A DNA stretch of 64,000 nt from Flavobacterium caeni (GTDB lineage Bacteria > Bacteroidota > Bacteroidia > Flavobacteriales > Flavobacteriaceae). Position numbers and translations under genes: made by a program. The notes under the pieces were generated by a model. The model saw only the letters and a list, made by a program, of their open reading frames with translations. It was not told the origin of the DNA and made no database searches. Every line of letters begins with the position of its first letter. Positions within the stretch are counted from its first letter, which is position 1. Below, one piece after another: positions 59,805 through 64,000 of this stretch. Location of the stretch: the NCBI RefSeq assembly GCF_900101895.1, contig NZ_FMVF01000015.1:1-64000 (forward strand). The letters are read 5' to 3'.

Positions 59805-62069
59805 TTATCGTTTCAGGAACTGGGCGACAGTGTTGCCTTTAGAAGATTGGATCTTGACAAAATAAGTTCCCGTTTTCAACATCGACACGTCGATTGCCTT
59901 GACCTGACGCGCGTTCGGAACAGCCAGCACCAGTTCACCCAACACATTGTAAACGCCCAGCGATGACAGCTCAAGATCTTGTGTTGCCGTAATTTGAAGC
60001 ACGTCGGTGGCAGGATTCGGGTACAACGCAAAATAACTTTCGAACGCGAAGTCCTGGTTTTGCAGCAACGCAATCGCAGTCACCGCAGGCTCGGTCACAA
60101 TCGGATGGTTGTAATCGAAATAAATGCTCGCGGTGTTGCTGAACGTATCGCCCAAAACGAGGGTTGGCTTGGTTTTGATCTTGAACACGACATAACCGTC
60201 GTTGTTGGCGTCGTCGAACGGCAGGTGGATGTTTTCGAAGATGAATTCGACTTTATCGCCTTTGATGCGGGTGTAAAAATCGTGGCTGCCGTCGAGCGGA
60301 ACCAGCGAGGCGATATCGAATTTGGCCAAATCGATCATGTCCTTGACGACAATGTTGACCGCCTCGGCCGTACCCGTATTCTCGAAGCGGATCATGTAAT
60401 GCACGTATTGGCCCGCCATTTCAGGACCTACCGTGGTGCCTTCTAGACAGGTTTTGTCGTTGGGATCGAAGGAGTTGACGGCTTTCTGTTTGAGGCTACC
60501 AAAGTTGTCGGCATCATAGACATCGCCCACAATCGGAAAAATAACCGTATCAAAACCAAGGTCGTCGCCAGAATTCACTGCAGGATCCTCTACCGGCGAA
60601 TTCAGGTTGAAGGTAACCAGGATCTGGCGCGTCTCGAATGGCAAAAGGTCGTTGTAATCGAAATACAGCTCATTGGGCTGCGTGACCGATACGGGCTGCG
60701 AAGCGGTCACGAAATCCATCAGGGCATCCATAAAAGTGAGTTTGACCTGCCCGGAAAGCACGACGTTTCCTTGGTTACGGTACAGTATCTTATAATGGGC
60801 ATCGAATCCGGGCCGCGCAATTCCGATGGGAATGATCACCGAAGCCAAATCAGCGTGTGTCCCGATGGAGGTCACGCAAAAATCCTGTACCGGATCGGGG
60901 GCCTGAAAAACCGGCAACGAGACCGAGACCGATGTCGGTGAAACGGCAAAATACTCTGGATGTTCGAGCACCGGCGTAAGGGTATGCATCCCTGCTTGTA
61001 GCGCAATAGAATAGTCGCCGCTGTCATTTGCGATGAAAGTACCGGACTGGCTGCCGCTACTGACCGAAATCCGCAAATGCGGAAACACGCCATCTTCCTG
61101 GCCGCATCCGTCCGCGGCAGCGTCGAACCGTGTCGTACCCTGAACGTTCGTATAGGCGCCGCCGGGAACGAACGAACAATAGCTGTTCAGATTACAGTTG
61201 GTGTAGCCGTAGTCGTCAAGCTTGGTACGAAAACCTTCGAGGTTGAAATCATCCACACAAACATACGAAAGCGTCGGGCAATCCTGTAAATTGAGATTGG
61301 CCAGCATCTGGTAGCTGTAGGTGTAGCCGGATTTCATGTTGAGCGACACCAACGGATTGTTGTATGCATGCAAACTGCCGGTACCCTGACCGCCACTCAA
61401 GTCGAGATCGGTAAGTAGGTTATTTTGACAGCGAAGTACCGCCAGGTGTGTCGTAGGACTTACATCTAGGGTGGTCAGTAAATTGTCGTTGCAAAACAGA
61501 CGCGTCAACAGTGGAGTCTGGGACAGGTCCAGCTGTGTAATCTGGTTGTTGTCGCAACCCAAATGCGAAAGCTGGGTGTTGGCGCTAAGGTCCAGATTGG
61601 GCAGTTGGTTACTTCCGAAATAAAACTGCGAAAGTGTGGTGATTCCTTGTATATTAAGATCGGTGAGATTGTTGCGCTCACATCTGAAATTGACCAGGTT
61701 GGTTAGCGCCGATACGTCGAGAGAAGTCAGCTGGTTGTCCGCACAATTCAAATCGGTGATATTGGTAAAATACTCGATGCCAGAAAGGCTCGTTAAATTG
61801 AGTGGATCGTTGGGGTTTGTCAAGTTGCCTTGGACGGTTAACTTGTAAACGAGTAGAGCCTCCTGCGCGTCGATTTCGCCATCGCCGTTGGTATCCACGA
61901 CAATGTCGTTGCCCATTTGGTCTGCGGCGACCAAGTAGTAATTGGGATTGGTATTGGTCGTAGAAGACAACAGTTGATTCTTGAAATTAACATCAGCAAA
62001 GCTGATAATCTGTGCTTGGGCAATGGCCGTGAGCAGCAGCATAAACAACAAAAAGTAAGGTTTACGCAT
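59805..62069 (-). CDS. T9SS-sorted LRR protein with EF-hand loop and long beta-rich C-terminus (LRR 4)
   Basis: A 754-residue paralogue of LRR 3. Signal peptide MRKPYFLLFMLLLTAIAQA, motif FADVNFKNQLL, EF-hand loop DTNGDGEIDAQE (Asp59 to Glu70), about nine LRRs, then a beta-rich region with NSFDPNDKTCLEGTTVG and FENTGTAEAVNIVVKDMID. The T9SS tail has YPNPATDVLQI and ends FLKR. The C-terminal 300 residues are very similar to LRR 3, while the LRR parts are more diverged. Surface or secreted location is expected. Confidence 0.9.
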   Translation of the reverse strand: MRKPYFLLFMLLLTAIAQAQIISFADVNFKNQLLSSTTNTNPNYYLVAADQMGNDIVVDTNGDGEIDAQEALLVYKLTVQGNLTNPNDPLNLTSLSGIEYFTNITDLNCADNQLTSLDVSALTNLVNFRCERNNLTDLNIQGITTLSQFYFGSNQLPNLDLSANTQLSHLGCDNNQITQLDLSQTPLLTRLFCNDNLLTTLDVSPTTHLAVLRCQNNLLTDLDLSGGQGTGSLHAYNNPLVSLNMKSGYTYSYQMLANLNLQDCPTLSYVCVDDFNLEGFRTKLDDYGYTNCNLNSYCSFVPGGAYTNVQGTTRFDAAADGCGQEDGVFPHLRISVSSGSQSGTFIANDSGDYSIALQAGMHTLTPVLEHPEYFAVSPTSVSVSLPVFQAPDPVQDFCVTSIGTHADLASVIIPIGIARPGFDAHYKILYRNQGNVVLSGQVKLTFMDALMDFVTASQPVSVTQPNELYFDYNDLLPFETRQILVTFNLNSPVEDPAVNSGDDLGFDTVIFPIVGDVYDADNFGSLKQKAVNSFDPNDKTCLEGTTVGPEMAGQYVHYMIRFENTGTAEAVNIVVKDMIDLAKFDIASLVPLDGSHDFYTRIKGDKVEFIFENIHLPFDDANNDGYVVFKIKTKPTLVLGDTFSNTASIYFDYNHPIVTEPAVTAIALLQNQDFAFESYFALYPNPATDVLQITATQDLELSSLGVYNVLGELVLAVPNARQVKAIDVSMLKTGTYFVKIQSSKGNTVAQFLKR

Positions 62070-62113
62070 AAACTTTTTTTCGGTTTGTTAGTTCGCAATA
62101 AATGTAACAAAAA

Positions 62114-62138
62114 AAGCCTCCCGTTTCCGAGAGGCTTG
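62114..62138. terminator. Terminator between LRR 4 and rpsA
   Basis: AAGCCTC-ccgtttccga-GAGGCTT with an A-run on the left, which reads as a T-run on the minus strand, downstream of rpsA. Confidence 0.75.
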
Positions 62139-62160
62139 CAAATATTTCAGAAAGAGCGAA

Positions 62161-63936
62161 TTACTTCTTCTCTTTCTTCTCCATTTTCGCTTTCAAATCG
62201 GCAAGGATGTCATTGTTGTCGCCCAAGGTAGCAGCTGGTGCATTGTTGGTCGATGACATGTTGTCGTTCGAGTTGTTTCTCACGTTCTTCTCCTCTTCTT
62301 CGCGGAAGATGGCCGTGTGAGAAGCCACTACTCTCTTGAACTCCTTGTTGAATTCGATTACTTTGAACTCGGCAGTTTCGCCTTTTTTCAACTTCTTACC
62401 GTCTTCTTTTTCCAAGTGACGTGAAGGGATGAAAGCCACGATGTCGTCGCCAAATTCAACCGTAGCACCTTTGTCTACGATCTCGGCTACCTCACCGGTG
62501 TGAACCGTACCTACAGCAAAGCTGTCTTCGTACTTGTCCCAAGGGTTTGGCGTGGTTTGTTTGTGGCCCAAAGACAATTTGCGTCCGTCAACATCCAGTT
62601 CCAAGACCACAACGTCGAGCTTCTCGCCCACGTTCACGAACTCAGACGGGTGCTTGACTTTCTTGGTCCAAGACAAGTCAGAGATGTAGATCAAGCCGTC
62701 GATGCCTTCTTCCAATTCTACGAACACACCAAAGTTGGTGAAGTTGCGCACGATACCACTGTGCTTAGAGCCTACAGGGTATTTGGTCGTGATGTCGGTC
62801 CAAGGATCTTGCGTCAATTGTTTGATACCCAAAGACATTTTGCGGTCTTCGCGGTCCAAAGTCAAGATTTGCGCCTCTACAGTATCGCCTACTTTTACGA
62901 AATCCTGCGCAGAACGCAAGTGCGTAGACCATGACATTTCAGAAACGTGGATCAAACCTTCTACACCTTCGGCTACTTCGATGAACGCACCGTAGTCGGC
63001 AATAACCACTACTTTACCTTTCACTTTGTCGCCTACTGCCAGGTTTGCATCGAGTGCATCCCAAGGGTGTGCGTTAAGCTGCTTCAAGCCCAATTGGATA
63101 CGTGTTTTCTCGTCGTCGAAATCGAGGATAACCACGTTGAGTTTTTGGTCCAATTCCAAGACTTCGCTCGGGTGGTTGATGCGTGACCAAGAAAGGTCTG
63201 TAATGTGGATCAATCCGTCTACGCCGCCCAAGTCGATGAATACACCGTAAGAAGTGATGTTCTTGACAACACCTTCCAAAACTTGGCCTTTTTGCAATTG
63301 ACCGATGATCTCTTTCTTTTGAACTTCGATATCCGCTTCGATAAGCGCTTTGTGCGATACGACAACGTTCTTGAATTCGTGGTTGATTTTCACGACTTTG
63401 AATTCCATCATTTTGTTGACGTAAACATCGTAATCGCGGATTGGCTTGACGTCGATTTGCGAACCTGGCAAGAACGCCTCGATTCCGAATACGTCTACAA
63501 TCATACCGCCTTTGGTACGACACTTCACGAAACCGTTTACGATTTCGCCCGTTTCGTTGGCAGCGATCACGCGGTCCCAAGATTTGATGGTACGTGCTTT
63601 ACGGTGTGACAAAACGAGCTGACCGGTTTTGTCCTCACGGACGTCGATCAAAACCTCTACTTTGTCGCCCACTTTCAAGTTAGGGTTGTAACGGAATTCG
63701 TTCAATGAAATAACGCCTTCCGATTTTGCGTTGATGTCAACAATGGCGTCACGGTCTGTGATACGCACTACAGTTCCTTCAACAACTTCCTCTTGGTCAG
63801 TGGCAATGAAGGTTTTTGAAACCAATTCCTCGAATTCTTTGAGGTGTTTCTCATCTACCGCGTCGATACCTTCTTGGTAGTTGCTCCAGTTAAAGTTGGT
63901 CAAAAACTCTTCTTGTGTTTTCAATAATTCAGACAT
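62161..63936 (-). CDS. rpsA: 30S ribosomal protein S1
   Basis: A 591-residue protein with six S1 OB-fold repeats. Typical repeats are VLEGVVKNITSYGVFIDLGG, VKGKVVVIADYGAFIEV and HSGIVRNFTNFGVFVEL. S1 binds mRNA on the small subunit. The first repeats bind the ribosome in other bacteria. In Bacteroidota, S1 helps initiate at mRNAs without Shine-Dalgarno sequences, which fits the start contexts in this window. The C-terminal tail is charged and basic. The last 64 bases of the window, upstream, are AT-rich. Confidence 0.96.
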   Translation of the reverse strand: MSELLKTQEEFLTNFNWSNYQEGIDAVDEKHLKEFEELVSKTFIATDQEEVVEGTVVRITDRDAIVDINAKSEGVISLNEFRYNPNLKVGDKVEVLIDVREDKTGQLVLSHRKARTIKSWDRVIAANETGEIVNGFVKCRTKGGMIVDVFGIEAFLPGSQIDVKPIRDYDVYVNKMMEFKVVKINHEFKNVVVSHKALIEADIEVQKKEIIGQLQKGQVLEGVVKNITSYGVFIDLGGVDGLIHITDLSWSRINHPSEVLELDQKLNVVILDFDDEKTRIQLGLKQLNAHPWDALDANLAVGDKVKGKVVVIADYGAFIEVAEGVEGLIHVSEMSWSTHLRSAQDFVKVGDTVEAQILTLDREDRKMSLGIKQLTQDPWTDITTKYPVGSKHSGIVRNFTNFGVFVELEEGIDGLIYISDLSWTKKVKHPSEFVNVGEKLDVVVLELDVDGRKLSLGHKQTTPNPWDKYEDSFAVGTVHTGEVAEIVDKGATVEFGDDIVAFIPSRHLEKEDGKKLKKGETAEFKVIEFNKEFKRVVASHTAIFREEEEKNVRNNSNDNMSSTNNAPAATLGDNNDILADLKAKMEKKEKK

Positions 63937-64000
63937 GCTGATAAAAAAATTTGTATTCTGTTCTTTTCTAATTTCTTACGCGGATCAAAAAACAGAAGCT

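Noticed and set aside
48917..62069. Secretion machinery for the T9SS cargo
   Set aside because: The ABC transporter is a generic half exporter, and no gld, spr or por genes were recognised here. Only cargo proteins are present.

Overview
The window reads as chromosomal DNA from a member of the Flavobacteriaceae (Bacteroidota), probably Flavobacterium or a close relative with a fairly high GC content for that group. The signs are type IX secretion (T9SS) C-terminal tails on several exported proteins, promoters of the Bacteroidota form TTTG/TTG - 17-22 nt - TAnnTTTG, start codons in A-rich contexts without Shine-Dalgarno sequences, and housekeeping proteins of flavobacterial character (ClpC, GyrA, RF2, S1, MenE). 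No prophage, insertion sequence, CRISPR array or rRNA was seen.

Layout. 0-5 kb: tRNA-Ser and tRNA-Pro (minus), thiolase, NlpC/P60 protein, a TPR protein whose 3' end is echoed downstream. 4.4-7 kb: gyrA. 7.3-13.1 kb: clpC, a methyltransferase bracketed by a second diverged clpC 3' end, a RimB-RimK fusion and a DUF421 membrane protein. 13.2-16.5 kb: a small charged ORF, hutH and a TlpA-like thioredoxin. 16.6-21.5 kb: a threonine operon (thrA-thrB-thrC) behind a Thr-rich leader peptide and a complete-looking transcription attenuator. 21.5-31.5 kb: DUF3037/HipA-like kinase/nnrD (minus), gcvT, yebC, a lipoprotein, a cysteine synthase family enzyme, an S9 peptidase, YbaB and threonine aldolase. 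31.7-37.3 kb: prfB, an MliC-like lipoprotein / endonuclease-like / secreted protein / DUF1697 run, and a Pit transporter with its DUF47 partner. 37.6-48.9 kb: MCC-type carboxylase beta subunit, M1 aminopeptidase, DoxX, menE, CPBP protease, TonB-type outer-membrane protein, a 54-residue membrane protein, fumC and DUF417. 48.9-62.1 kb: five T9SS cargo genes (four LRR proteins and one FG-GAP/ASPIC protein), with a LytS/LytR-type two-component pair and an ABC exporter between them. 62.2-63.9 kb: rpsA.

The intergenic DNA is the most unusual part. Several families of repeats recur: (i) Flavo-1-like hairpin elements (five, in four intergenic regions); (ii) a roughly 125-bp element with CAGAAAnnCTG-type ends (three copies, one overlapping the 5' end of an exported-protein gene); (iii) arrays of 7-10 nt words, often arranged as inverted arms, several of which lie flush against stop codons; and (iv) two genes (clpC and the TPR gene) with duplicated, diverged 3' ends. 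The strongest single regulatory prediction is the thr attenuator. The strongest protein-level pattern is a canonical EF-hand loop placed just before the leucine-rich repeats in all four T9SS LRR paralogues.

All assignments come from reading the sequence. Family names rest on recognisable motifs, and no database search was run.
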